A stretch of 64,000 nt of DNA. Source: Porcincola sp945869225 (GTDB lineage Bacteria; Bacillota; Clostridia; Lachnospirales; Lachnospiraceae). The stretch covers positions 28,819-92,818 of the forward strand of contig NZ_JBQKGW010000010.1 in the NCBI RefSeq assembly GCF_052118625.1. Reading direction: 5' to 3'. This document shows, piece by piece, positions 50,967 to 59,799 of the stretch. The notes beneath the pieces were generated by a model. The model ran no database searches. It was not told the DNA's origin and was given only the letters and a program-made list of their open reading frames with translations. The first letter of the stretch is position 1. Each line of letters starts with the position of its first letter. A program made the position numbers and the translations under genes.

Positions 50967-52553
50967 TTACAACAGCGGCGCCAGCGGCTTGATGACCGCC
51001 GCCATCATCCTCACAAGGATATTCTGATGCTTCAGCCAGTCATCGGTGATCTTCCGGCACTTGCTGAAGGTCTCCTCGCAGTCCTTCTTGATCTGCATGA
51101 CAGCTGACGTCCCGTACATCCAGACACCGCACTCAAAGTGCAGATACAGCGACCTGTAGTCGAAGTTGACGCTGCCGACCGTCGCGATCTTGTCATCCGA
51201 TATGACGGTCTTGGCATGGATAAAGCCCGGTGTATATTCGTAAATCCGGACTCCGGACTCAATCAGCTGCTTGTAGCAGGAACGCGTCAGGAGATAGGCA
51301 ATCCGCTTGTCCGGAATCCCGGGCGTCACGATCCGCACATCGACACCCGACTTCGCCGCAAGCGTCAGCGCCGTCATCATTTCATTGTCAATAATCAGAT
51401 ACGGCGTGTAGATCCAGACATAGTCGTGTGCCTGCGAGACAATGTTCAGGTAAACATTCTCACCGACCGTCTCATTGTCCAGCGGCGTATCACAGTACGG
51501 CTGCACGTAGCCATCATCCTCAAACTGCTCCTTGTGGTACAGCCTGGAGCTGAACGGCGCCCGCCTCTCCATCAGACTGTCCCGGCCGCCGGCAAACCGT
51601 GCCAGATCCTTCAGCTCCCGGTCTGACTTTGTGATGACACTCCACATCTGAAGGAACATCACGGTGAATGAAAATGCTCCTTCGCCGTGCAGCATGATGC
51701 CGTTGTCTTTCCAGTACCCGAACCGGACAATCCGGTTGATATACTCGTCCGCAAAATTGATTCCGCCCGTGAAGGCCGTATGCCCGTCGATCACAAGAAT
51801 CTTCCGGTGGTCGCGGTTATTCAGGAAGATTGACGCCGCCGGCACAAACCGGTTAAACACAACACACTTGATTCCAAGGGCGCGCATTTTTTTGAAGTAG
51901 CCCATCGGGAGGGTGCCGATCGAACCGATGTCATCGTAAATCAGGCGGACATCCACGCCCTCCTGTACCTTCTTCCTCAGAATCTCCAGAATGCCGTCCC
52001 ACATCTCGCCTTCTGCGATGATGAAGTACTCGATGAAAATAAAGTGCTTTGCCTTCTGCAGCTCCTCCTTCATCCGCGCGTACATCTCCTCGCCCGTCGG
52101 GAAGAAGACCGTCTCCGTGTTATGGTAAGCCGGAAAACCGCTGTCTCCGCTGAGATAGCTGCTCTGCCGGTACGCGTCTTCATCCGCCTGCCTGAGACTC
52201 AGCGACACCGCTTCCTTCTGCTGCATCAGCGGCCTGCAGAGCATGGCCGCGCTTTCATAACGCTTTCGGACCTGCCTGGTCACACGGGACTGTCCCATGA
52301 TGTAGTACAGAACCACGCCGAACACTGGCATGGCAAGGATCAGGATGGACCACAGAAGTTTGTAGGAAGGGTTCATCCAGTTGTTCAGGATCCAGAAAAC
52401 GAAAATCACAGCCAGCAGCTTGATTCCCAGATCGACATATTTGTATTCGACGCCGAGCTGGAAGACAATGTAGACGAACAGCCAGATTTGAAGGACAATC
52501 GCTGCCAATACAACCGTCAGCCTGCCAAAGATCGTTTTCAGAAGCCTTTTCAC
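50967..52553 (-). CDS. cls: cardiolipin synthase (phospholipase D type)
   Basis: 528 residues. Two N-terminal helices (about residues 8-30 and 38-60) are followed by two HKD catalytic motifs: NRDHRKILVIDGHTAFTGG near residue 240 and GFIHAKTVISDDKIATVGS near residue 440. It condenses two phosphatidylglycerols to cardiolipin in the membrane. GTG start at 52553. Stands alone between rpsU and the phosphoesterase. Confidence 0.93.
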   Translation of the reverse strand: MKRLLKTIFGRLTVVLAAIVLQIWLFVYIVFQLGVEYKYVDLGIKLLAVIFVFWILNNWMNPSYKLLWSILILAMPVFGVVLYYIMGQSRVTRQVRKRYESAAMLCRPLMQQKEAVSLSLRQADEDAYRQSSYLSGDSGFPAYHNTETVFFPTGEEMYARMKEELQKAKHFIFIEYFIIAEGEMWDGILEILRKKVQEGVDVRLIYDDIGSIGTLPMGYFKKMRALGIKCVVFNRFVPAASIFLNNRDHRKILVIDGHTAFTGGINFADEYINRIVRFGYWKDNGIMLHGEGAFSFTVMFLQMWSVITKSDRELKDLARFAGGRDSLMERRAPFSSRLYHKEQFEDDGYVQPYCDTPLDNETVGENVYLNIVSQAHDYVWIYTPYLIIDNEMMTALTLAAKSGVDVRIVTPGIPDKRIAYLLTRSCYKQLIESGVRIYEYTPGFIHAKTVISDDKIATVGSVNFDYRSLYLHFECGVWMYGTSAVMQIKKDCEETFSKCRKITDDWLKHQNILVRMMAAVIKPLAPLL

Positions 52554-52673
52554 CGTCGTATCCCCCTTCTGTCCTCAGGCACCTGCAAGAATGCCTTTAG
52601 TATAGGGCAGAAACCCGGAACAGGCAACTTCATACCCCCGCGCGGCCCTTCCGCGCTGCGCGGATACGACAAA

Positions 52674-52698
52674 ACCCCCGGCTGCATAAGCCGGGGGC
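52674..52698 (-). terminator. intrinsic terminator of rpsU
   Basis: Perfect 9-bp stem CCCCCGGCT / AGCCGGGGG with a 5-nt loop, followed on the minus strand by TTTTGTC; 17 bp past the rpsU stop. Confidence 0.85.
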
Positions 52699-52714
52699 CT
52701 GACTGTTTACCGAA

Positions 52715-52891
52715 TTAGTTGTACTTGCGCTTGCGTGCTGCCTCAGACTTCTTCTTGCGTCTGACGGACGGCTTCTCATAATGCTCTCTCTTGCGAATCT
52801 CCTGCTGAATACCCGCCTTTGCACAGCTTCTCTTGAAACGGCGAAGCGCGCTGTCCAGAGACTCATTCTCGCGAACGATTATGTTAGACAT
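52715..52891 (-). CDS. rpsU: 30S ribosomal protein S21
   Basis: A 58-residue, strongly basic protein: starts SNIIVRENESLDSALRRFKR, continues CAKAGIQQEIRKREHYEKPS and ends with a Lys/Arg-rich tail. This is the full length of Firmicute S21. S21 binds near the 3' end of 16S rRNA and helps initiation. It has its own sigma-A promoter and terminator. A purine-rich leader (GGAGGGAGG) precedes the ATG. Confidence 0.96.
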   Translation of the reverse strand: MSNIIVRENESLDSALRRFKRSCAKAGIQQEIRKREHYEKPSVRRKKKSEAARKRKYN

Positions 52892-52961
52892 TCCTCAACC
52901 CTACCTCCCTCCAGTTGTAAATTGTGCATTCCAACTGTAGGTGAAATTCTGCACTTCATGC

Positions 52962-52991
52962 ATTATAACACCCCAGTTTCGAAGACGTCAA
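52962..52991 (-). promoter_or_regulatory. promoter of rpsU
   Basis: TTGACG (52986-52991), 18-bp spacer, perfect TATAAT (52962-52967) on the minus strand, about 70 bp before rpsU. One of the strongest promoters by eye in this window. The 150 bp between it and alaS are GC-rich and repetitive (CCTGGCGCCTGGCTGG; AGCGGACTT twice). Confidence 0.8.
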
Positions 52992-53148
52992 TCCCTTTTT
53001 CGCGGCGCCTGACTTGCCTGGCGCCTGGCTGGGACACCTGGCTGAGATCGTCAGCCGCCGCACGCCGGAGCGGACTTCTCTGGCTTCAGGCCGGCGGCAC
53101 GTCCCGCTGTTCCCCGGTGTCCCTGGCCGCTCGCCCAAAGCGGACTTT

Positions 53149-55803
53149 TCAGGCTCCAAGCTGGCCCTTCAGGGTCTCCGCTGCCAGCTTCAGTGCCTCG
53201 TCCACGCCGGCCGGATTCTTGCCGCCGGCCATGGCCATGGACGGTCTTCCGCCACCGCCGCCTCCGACCGTCTTCGCGATCGCGCGGATCAGGTTCCCCG
53301 CATGGGCGCCCTTCTTCACCGCTCCGTCGGTCGCGGTCGCCATCAGCTGCACCTTGCCGTCCGTCACAGAAGCCAGGACAACGACGCCCTCGCCGATCTT
53401 TGCCTTCAGCGAATCGCCCAGCTCTCTCAGGCCGTCCGCATCCACATTCTCAACGCGGGTCGCGACAAACTTCACGCCGCTGATCTCCTGCACCTGGTCG
53501 GACACATCGCCCAGCGCGTTCTTTGCCGCCTCGCTCTTCAGCGATTCGATCTCGGAATGTGCTTCCTTCAGCTCCTTCTGGAGCGCTGCAATCTTGTCCA
53601 GAACATCCGCCGGGGTTGTCTTCAGAAGCTCCGCCGCCTCAGCGACCTCCCCCTCTTTCTCTCTGTAATAGGAGATGACGTTATCACCGGTCAGCGCCTC
53701 GATTCTGCGGACGCCGGCCGCAACGCCGGACTCCGAAAGGATCTTGAACAGCCGGATGTCCGCTGTGTTCTTCACATGCGTACCGCCGCACAGCTCCTTC
53801 GAGAAGTCGCCCATCGAGACGACGCGGACCTTCTCTCCGTACTTTTCACCGAACAGCGCCATCGCGCCGGTCTTCTTGGCTTCGCTCAGGGACATGACAT
53901 CCGTGCGGACCGGGAGGGCCGCCTCAATCTCCTGATTGACGAGATCCTCAACCCGCTGCAGCTGTTCCTTCGTCATCGGCTGGAAATGAGAGAAGTCAAA
54001 TCTCAGCCTGTGCGGATCGACATACGATCCCTTCTGCTCAATGTGCGCGCCAAGCTCCAGCTTCAGCGCCTTCTGGAGCAGATGCGTCGCCGAATGGCTC
54101 CGCGCCGTCGCCTTTCTGGCCGCCTCATCCACCTTCAGCGTGACCTCGTCTCCGGTTTTCAGCATGCCGCGCGTCACATGGCCGACATGGCCGATCCTGC
54201 CGCCGCGCAGGTGAATGGTATCTTCAACCTTGAATTCGCCGTCCGGTCCCGTGATTGTTCCGACATCGCCGCACTGGCCGCCCATCGTCCCGTAGAACGG
54301 CGTCCGGTCGACAACGATCGTCCCCTTGTCGCCGTCTGTCAGCGCCTCCGTCAGCTCGCTCTCGCCCGCAATGACAGAGATCTTCGAAGTATCCTCCAGA
54401 TGGTCATAGCCGTCAAAGACAGACGTGATCTCGACCGGAATCTGGTCATAGACGGTTGCATCCTCGCCCATGTAGTTCGTCTTGGCACGTGCATTTCTCG
54501 CACGCTCCCTCTGCTCCTGCATGCAGGCATCGAACGCCTTCTGGTCAACGGTGCAGCCCTTCTCCTCCAGGATCTCCTTCGTCAGGTCAAGCGGGAAGCC
54601 GTAGGTGTCGTACAGCGTGAACGCTTCCTTGCCGTCCAGCTCCTTCTTTCCTTCCTTCTGGAGATCCTCCTGCAGGCCGTTCAGAATGGACAGTCCCTGA
54701 TCGATGGTACGGTCAAAGTTATCCTCCTCCTGCTGCAGCACGTTGAAGATGAATTCCTTCTTCTCCTCCAGCTCCGGATAGCCGCTCTTCGACGTCTCGA
54801 TGACGGTACCGGACAGGTCTGCAAGAAATGCATGATCGATGCCGAGCAGTCTGCCGTGGCGCGCTGCCCCTCTCGTCAGTCTGCGCAGCACATAGCCGCG
54901 TCCCTCATTGGACGGCATGATCCCATCCGAAATCATGAACGTCGCCGAGCGGATGTGGTCGACAATACGGCGGATGGAGACATCCTGCTTCTCCACCTCG
55001 TGGTACTTCACGCCTGCCATCGAGCAGACATGATCGCGCAGCGCGACAAGCGTATCGACATCAAACATCGAATCCACTTCCTGGCAGACAACCGCCAGAC
55101 GCTCCAGCCCCATGCCGGTATCGATGTTCTTCTGCTTCAGCGTCGTGTAATGCCCCTCACCGTCATTCTCGAACTGGGTGAAGACATCGTTCCAGATCTC
55201 CATGAAGCGGTCGCAGTCGCAGCCCGGCTTGCAGGTGTCCTTCGTCCCGCAGCCCTCGAAGCCGTACTTCGGCCCGCGGTCATAGTAGATCTCAGAGCAC
55301 GGACCGCACGGTCCTGCTCCATGCTCCCAGAAGTTATCCTCCTTGCCGAACTTGGAGATGCGGCTCTCCGGGATTCCGATCTCGTCATGCCAGATCTGGA
55401 AGGCCTCGTCATCATCGAGGTAGACAGACGGATAAAGCCTGTCCGGATCGAGGCCGACCACCTCTGTCAGGAACTCCCATGACCAGTGGAGCGCCTCCCG
55501 CTTGAAGTAGTCGCCAAATGAGAAGTTCCCGAGCATCTCAAAGAAGGTGCCGTGTCTGGCCGTCTTGCCGACGTTCTCGATATCACCGGTCCGAATGCAC
55601 TTCTGGCAGGTTGTCACCCTGCGTCTTGGCGGAATCTCCGCGCCGGTGAAATACGGCTTCAGCGGCGCCATCCCTGCATTGATCAGCAGAAGGCTGTTGT
55701 CATTGTGCGGCACAAGCGAAAAACTCGGCAGGATCAGGTGTCCCTTGCTTTCAAAGAACTTCAGGTACATCCTGCGCAAATCATTCACGCCATACTTTTC
55801 CAT
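53149..55803 (-). CDS. alaS: alanyl-tRNA synthetase
   Basis: 884 residues, full length. Class II catalytic core at the N-terminus (LRRMYLKFFESKGHL, PSFSLVPHNDNSLLL), the editing domain with SHSATHLLQKAL and the zinc-type ELCGGTHVKNT, then a coiled coil and the C-Ala domain with TVGGGGGGRPSMA near the end. Charges tRNA-Ala and clears mischarged Ser and Gly. It follows tyrS. I see no T-box leader in the 154-bp spacer upstream. Confidence 0.96.
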   Translation of the reverse strand: MEKYGVNDLRRMYLKFFESKGHLILPSFSLVPHNDNSLLLINAGMAPLKPYFTGAEIPPRRRVTTCQKCIRTGDIENVGKTARHGTFFEMLGNFSFGDYFKREALHWSWEFLTEVVGLDPDRLYPSVYLDDDEAFQIWHDEIGIPESRISKFGKEDNFWEHGAGPCGPCSEIYYDRGPKYGFEGCGTKDTCKPGCDCDRFMEIWNDVFTQFENDGEGHYTTLKQKNIDTGMGLERLAVVCQEVDSMFDVDTLVALRDHVCSMAGVKYHEVEKQDVSIRRIVDHIRSATFMISDGIMPSNEGRGYVLRRLTRGAARHGRLLGIDHAFLADLSGTVIETSKSGYPELEEKKEFIFNVLQQEEDNFDRTIDQGLSILNGLQEDLQKEGKKELDGKEAFTLYDTYGFPLDLTKEILEEKGCTVDQKAFDACMQEQRERARNARAKTNYMGEDATVYDQIPVEITSVFDGYDHLEDTSKISVIAGESELTEALTDGDKGTIVVDRTPFYGTMGGQCGDVGTITGPDGEFKVEDTIHLRGGRIGHVGHVTRGMLKTGDEVTLKVDEAARKATARSHSATHLLQKALKLELGAHIEQKGSYVDPHRLRFDFSHFQPMTKEQLQRVEDLVNQEIEAALPVRTDVMSLSEAKKTGAMALFGEKYGEKVRVVSMGDFSKELCGGTHVKNTADIRLFKILSESGVAAGVRRIEALTGDNVISYYREKEGEVAEAAELLKTTPADVLDKIAALQKELKEAHSEIESLKSEAAKNALGDVSDQVQEISGVKFVATRVENVDADGLRELGDSLKAKIGEGVVVLASVTDGKVQLMATATDGAVKKGAHAGNLIRAIAKTVGGGGGGRPSMAMAGGKNPAGVDEALKLAAETLKGQLGA

Positions 55804-55855
55804 AATCTGTTACGACCTTTCCATATCTGTCATCTCTCATGCAGCCTGCTCAAAG

Positions 55856-55886
55856 GCCCCTGCCCTGTCAGGCTGCCGGCAGGGGC
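55856..55886 (-). terminator. hairpin between tyrS and alaS
   Basis: Stem GCCCCTGCC / GGCAGGGGC with a 13-nt loop; on the minus strand followed only by TTTGAGC. About 70 bp past the tyrS stop. Weak U-tract, so partial termination at best. Confidence 0.45.
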
Positions 55887-55957
55887 GCCTGCTTCAAAGC
55901 CCCGCCCGTCATGCCGGCCCGTTCAACAGCCACGCCTGTCAGGCGCCTGTCCTCTCC

Positions 55958-57187
55958 TTACAGGGCGACCTTCGCGAACTTCTTCTTGCCGCGCCTGAGC
56001 ACAATGCCGTCCTTCTTCAGCTTCTCGTCATCCAGCACGGCATGGACATCGGTGATCTTCTCCTCATCCACCGTCACGCCGCCCTGCTCGATGGCTCTTC
56101 TGCCCTCCGAGCGGTTCGTGACAAGCTTCGCCGCCACCAGCGCGCCGATCAGGTCAATCTTCCCGTCCCGGAAAGAGGACGCATCCAGCTTCACAGCCTC
56201 CAGATGCTCTGTGTCTGCGCCGCCTGCGGCGAACAGCTTCCGCGCGCCCTCCTGGGCGTGCTTTGCCTCCTCCTCGCCGTGAACCATCTTCGTCAGCTCA
56301 TACGCAAGGACTTCCTTGACCGCGTTCAGCTCCTGTCCTTCCTTCTTCGCATACTCATCGATCTGCTCAAGCGGAATGAACGTCAGGAGCTTCATGCACT
56401 TGATGACATCAGCGTCCCCGACATTCCTCCAGTACTGATAGAAGTCGTACGGGGAAGTCTTGTCCGGATCGAGCCAGACAGCACCCTTCGCCGTCTTGCC
56501 CATCTTCTTGCCTTCCGAGTTCGTCAGAAGCGTGATGGTCATCGCCTCAGAGTCATCCCTTCCCAGCTTGCGGCGGATCAGCTCGCGGCCGGCCAGCATG
56601 TTCGACCACTGGTCATCGCCGCCGAATTCCATCTGGCAGCCGAACCGCTGGTACAGCTGGTAGAAGTCATATGCCTGCATGATCATGTAGTTGAACTCAA
56701 AGAAGGTCAGCCCCTTCTCCCATCTCTGCTTGTAGCACTCCGCACGCAGCATCTCGTTGACCGAGAAGCAGGTTCCGACCTCCCGCAGCAGGTTCACATA
56801 GTTCAGATCCAGCAGCCAGTCGGCGTTGTTGACAATCCTGGCCTTTCCTTCTCCGAACTCGATGAACCGCGACATCTGCTTCTGGAAGCAGTCGCAGTTG
56901 TGCTGGATGACCTCCGGCGTCATCATCGGCCTGGAATCGGTCCTTCCGGACGGATCGCCGACCATGCCGGTTCCGCCTCCGAGCAGGGCGATCGGTTTGT
57001 TCCCCGCCATCTGCAGTCTCTTCATCAGGCACAGCGCCATAAAATGCCCGACATGCAGGCTGTCCGCGGTCGGGTCGAACCCGATGTAGAACGTCGCCTT
57101 GCCGGCATTGATCATGTCTCTGATCCGGTCCGCATCCGTGAGCTGCGCGAGCAGTCCGCGGGCCTGAAGTTCCTCATATACACCCAT
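55958..57187 (-). CDS. tyrS: tyrosyl-tRNA synthetase
   Basis: 409 residues. HIGH-like DSLHVGHFMAL near residue 42, ALLGGGTGMVGDPSGR, the tyrosine-binding QAYDFYQLYQRFGCQMEFGG, KMSKS-like SEGKKMGKT near residue 230, and a C-terminal S4 RNA-binding domain (EGRRAIEQGGVTVDEEKI). Charges tRNA-Tyr. Own promoter at 57297-57325; no T-box visible. Confidence 0.96.
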   Translation of the reverse strand: MGVYEELQARGLLAQLTDADRIRDMINAGKATFYIGFDPTADSLHVGHFMALCLMKRLQMAGNKPIALLGGGTGMVGDPSGRTDSRPMMTPEVIQHNCDCFQKQMSRFIEFGEGKARIVNNADWLLDLNYVNLLREVGTCFSVNEMLRAECYKQRWEKGLTFFEFNYMIMQAYDFYQLYQRFGCQMEFGGDDQWSNMLAGRELIRRKLGRDDSEAMTITLLTNSEGKKMGKTAKGAVWLDPDKTSPYDFYQYWRNVGDADVIKCMKLLTFIPLEQIDEYAKKEGQELNAVKEVLAYELTKMVHGEEEAKHAQEGARKLFAAGGADTEHLEAVKLDASSFRDGKIDLIGALVAAKLVTNRSEGRRAIEQGGVTVDEEKITDVHAVLDDEKLKKDGIVLRRGKKKFAKVAL

Positions 57188-57296
57188 CAGAATATCCTTT
57201 CCCGCCCGTCCCCCTGAAAAGCCGCCCGGGACAGGCCATCTACTGGCTCATTCTCCTCAGGAATCCGCCAGAATTCCCGGGAATTGCATAAGTTTT

Positions 57297-57325
57297 AGTA
57301 TACAAATGAACACCTTAAAAATCAA
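57297..57325 (-). promoter_or_regulatory. promoter of tyrS
   Basis: TTGATT (57320-57325), 17-bp spacer, TATACT (57297-57302) on the minus strand, about 110 bp before tyrS. A divergent -10-like TACAAT at 57363-57368 on the plus strand may serve the next gene. Confidence 0.65.
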
Positions 57326-57386
57326 GCCGCAGAAAGGTCTCGCTTTTTTCCCGCTTCCTATGTACAATAGGGGCTAATCGGCTGCT

Positions 57387-57413
57387 CTGCGGCCGGGCGT
57401 GCCCCGGCCGCAG
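57387..57413 (+). other. strong GC hairpin in the leader of the siroheme-synthase-like gene
   Basis: Perfect 11-bp stem CTGCGGCCGGG / CCCGGCCGCAG with a 5-nt loop, 32 bp before the start at 57446. No U-tract follows. It could lie in the 5' leader of the plus-strand transcript. Confidence 0.6.
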
Positions 57414-57445
57414 CTTCAGAACGATCTGATAAGGACATTTCTGCA

Positions 57446-57877
57446 GTGTTTTACAAGACGAAGGGGATAGATCGCCGTATGGATAGGGATAAGAAAAGCG
57501 AATCGAAGACTCCCTGGCGCCTGCTTCCGGTTCTGATCAACCTGAGCGAAAAACATGTCTGCGTCATCGGAGACGCACCGGAGTCTGAGCGGTACGCGAG
57601 GTTTCTGGCAGGCTGTACGAGCCATCTAAGCGTGCTGTGCGAGGAAGGCTCCGATGAGCTGCAGGCGATGGCGGATGAGGGACGCCTCATTTTACTGATC
57701 CAGTCCTACAGCCGCGAAGCGCTCTACGGGATGGATGTCGTCTTCTGCGTATCCGGCTCAGAGCCGCTCATTCGCGACGTCTCCGCCATCTGCCGGACAA
57801 TGGGGATCATCCTGTATACGGCCGGCAGACCGGACAAATCCGATTTCATGCTGGATGCAGATCATTTCACAGACTGA
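57446..57877 (+). CDS. truncated siroheme-synthase N-domain-like protein (Met8/CysG-N), degenerate
   Basis: 143 residues from a GTG with AAGGA ten bases upstream; an ATG at 57479 is an alternative. The segment LLPVLINLSEKHVCVIGDAP matches the start of precorrin-2 dehydrogenase (PLFLNL...VLVVGGG), and VVFCVSGSEPLIRDVSAICR is like the ATDDxxxN region. The NAD-binding glycine motif is degraded (IGDAPESE), the catalytic Asp is not evident, and the C-terminal dimer and chelatase domain is absent. No cob, hem or cys gene is nearby. It may have lost the enzyme activity or bind another ligand. The rnhA gene follows after about 105 bp. Confidence 0.6.
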   Translation: MFYKTKGIDRRMDRDKKSESKTPWRLLPVLINLSEKHVCVIGDAPESERYARFLAGCTSHLSVLCEEGSDELQAMADEGRLILLIQSYSREALYGMDVVFCVSGSEPLIRDVSAICRTMGIILYTAGRPDKSDFMLDADHFTD

Positions 57878-57969
57878 TCGGTCCGGCGGGCGCCAGGCTG
57901 GCTGATCATCATCAGGCAGGCCATCGGTCCGCTGGCATCGGTCCGGCGGGCGGCGGGCGCCAGGCTGGC
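57877..57969. repeat. imperfect GC-rich direct repeat before rnhA
   Basis: ATCGGTCCGGCGGG..CGCCAGGCTGGC occurs at 57877-57902 and 57937-57969 (the second with a 6-bp CGGCGG insert), with a partial third copy ATCGGTCCGCTGGC between. It fills the spacer ahead of rnhA. Confidence 0.65.
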
Positions 57970-57982
57970 AGAAAGGATACAT

Positions 57983-58459
57983 ATGACACATGTAACAATC
58001 TACACGGACGGCTCCGCCCGCAAGAACCCGGCCGGACCGGGCGGCTACGGCGCCATCCTGGAGGTAATCGATGCAGCCGGCACGCTCCACACGCGGGAAC
58101 TGAGCCAGGGCTACGTCAAAACCACCAACAACCGGATGGAGCTGATGGGTGCGATCGCTGCCCTCGAGGCGCTGAAGACGCCCTGTGAGGTGGAGCTCTG
58201 GTCCGACTCGCAGTATCTGATCAACGCCTTCACCCAGCACTGGATCGAGGGCTGGATCAAAAAGAACTGGATGCGCACCAAAACAGAGCCCGTCAAGAAT
58301 GTCGATCTGTGGAAACGGCTTCTTCAGGCTGCCGCCCCTCACCAGATTACCTGGAACTGGGTCCGCGGCCACAACGGCCATCCGCAGAATGAGCGCTGCG
58401 ACCAGCTCGCGACCAGCGCCGCCGACTCCGGTCACCTGATCGAAGACCCCGGTGTCTGA
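57983..58459 (+). CDS. rnhA: ribonuclease HI
   Basis: 158 residues. Degrades RNA in RNA-DNA hybrids. Catalytic residues: Asp9 (IYTDGSARKNP), Glu53 (NNRMELMGAI), Asp75 (LWSDSQYLINA) and Asp140 with His130 (RGHNGHPQNERCDQLA). Length and basic handle (GWIKKNWMRTK) match E. coli RNase HI. GAAAGGA lies eight bases before the ATG. Confidence 0.95.
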   Translation: MTHVTIYTDGSARKNPAGPGGYGAILEVIDAAGTLHTRELSQGYVKTTNNRMELMGAIAALEALKTPCEVELWSDSQYLINAFTQHWIEGWIKKNWMRTKTEPVKNVDLWKRLLQAAAPHQITWNWVRGHNGHPQNERCDQLATSAADSGHLIEDPGV

Positions 58460-58613
58460 ATCATCCGCCGGCTCTTCATGCTGTACCGCTCCCGGGACAA
58501 TGCCGGCAGCCACAGCACCTTCCGAGCAGGCATATCCATATTACTGAATGGTCTGTCAAACAGGAACCCGTGTTCCGCCCGGGTTTCCAAGCCAAGTAGG
58601 AGGAACCATCATC

Positions 58614-59654
58614 ATGTCCATGCATTTTGAAAAGAAGCTTCCGATCCCATCAGAGATCAAACAGCGCTACCCGCTCTCGGGCAAGGTCCGCGCCGCAAAG
58701 GAGCAGCGCGACAAGGAGATCCACGACATCTTCACCGGGAAGGACGACCGTTTCATCCTGATTATCGGCCCCTGCAGCGCAGACAACGAGGACGCCGTCA
58801 TGGACTATATCCGCCGCCTGAAGAAGGTGCAGGAGCAGGTTTCCGACCGCATCCTGATCATTCCGCGCATCTACACCAACAAGCCGCGCACGACCGGAAA
58901 GGGCTACAAGGGACTGCTCCACCAGCCGGATCCGACCAAGAAGCCCGACCTCCTCGCAGGCATCATCGCCATCCGCGAGCTTCACATGCGCTCCATCGAG
59001 GAGACCGGCTTCACGGCTGCAGATGAGATGCTCTACCCCGAGAACTTCCGCTACCTCGACGACCTGCTCGGCTATGTCGCGGTCGGGGCGCGATCCGTTG
59101 AGGACCAGCAGCACCGGATGACCGTCTCCGGCATGGATGTCCCGGCCGGCATGAAGAACCCGACCTCCGGCGACCTGTCCGTCATGTTCAATTCCATCGT
59201 TGCCGCGCAGAGCGGCCACAACTTCATATATAGAGGATGGGATGTCACGACCGACGGCAATGACCTTGCCCATGTGGTTCTCCGCGGTGCCGTGAACCAC
59301 AACGGTGTCTGCGTTCCGAACTACCACTATGAGGACCTGGTCCGGATCAACGAGCTGTACGGCAAGAAGGATCTGAAGAACCCCGCGGTCATCGTTGACT
59401 GCAACCACTCCAACTCGAACAAGCAGTGCTTCGAGCAGATCCGCATCGCGTCCGAAATCATGCACAGCCGTTCCTACAATCCGGAACTGAAGAAGCTGGT
59501 GAAGGGACTGATGATCGAGAGCTACCTTGTCTCAGGAAGACAGGACAACCTCGGCGGTCCCGGCCACGTGTACGGCCAGTCCATCACAGACGCCTGCCTG
59601 GGGTGGGAAGAATCCGAGAAGCTCATCTATGATATCTACAAAAAACTCGGCTGA
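58614..59654 (+). CDS. 3-deoxy-7-phosphoheptulonate (DAHP) synthase, class I-alpha (AroF/AroG/AroH type)
   Basis: 346 residues. First step of aromatic amino acid synthesis, from phosphoenolpyruvate and erythrose 4-phosphate. LIIGPCSADNEDAVMDY, YTNKPRTTGKGYKGLL, AVGARSVEDQQHR, YRGWDV and VDCNHSNSNKQ supply substrate and metal sites (Cys, His, Glu, Asp). The N-terminal 30 residues are those that carry feedback control in AroFGH. I start at ATG 58614, ten bases after TAGGAGG; the frame extends upstream without a site. A hairpin (GGAACCCG / CGGGTTTCC, 58562-58588) lies in the leader. No other aro gene is in the window. Confidence 0.93.
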   Translation: MSMHFEKKLPIPSEIKQRYPLSGKVRAAKEQRDKEIHDIFTGKDDRFILIIGPCSADNEDAVMDYIRRLKKVQEQVSDRILIIPRIYTNKPRTTGKGYKGLLHQPDPTKKPDLLAGIIAIRELHMRSIEETGFTAADEMLYPENFRYLDDLLGYVAVGARSVEDQQHRMTVSGMDVPAGMKNPTSGDLSVMFNSIVAAQSGHNFIYRGWDVTTDGNDLAHVVLRGAVNHNGVCVPNYHYEDLVRINELYGKKDLKNPAVIVDCNHSNSNKQCFEQIRIASEIMHSRSYNPELKKLVKGLMIESYLVSGRQDNLGGPGHVYGQSITDACLGWEESEKLIYDIYKKLG

Positions 59655-59703
59655 TGAACCTGTTTCTGATAATCTGACAGACGCCGCGTTTTACCCGTTT
59701 ATC

Positions 59704-59743
59704 AAAAGAAGGCTGCAGTCTTTACCGGCTGCAGCCTTCTTTT
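59704..59743 (+). terminator. intrinsic terminator of the DAHP synthase gene
   Basis: Perfect 15-bp stem AAAAGAAGGCTGCAG / CTGCAGCCTTCTTTT with a 9-10-nt loop, followed by TTTGTTTG. Works in both directions and could also end the aldolase gene on the minus strand, whose stop is at 59800. Confidence 0.85.
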
Positions 59744-59799
59744 GTTTGTTCTGTTTGAGTATCTCATCCAAAATACAGAACCGCATCAACAAGCCTGCA

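Noticed and set aside
53014..55482. 822-codon plus-strand frame opposite alaS
   Set aside because: An antisense shadow of a GC-rich conserved gene; no start signal and no recognisable domain.
55804..57445. T-box riboswitch upstream of alaS or tyrS
   Set aside because: I looked for the T-box core (GGTGGTACCGCG) and its complement and did not find it.
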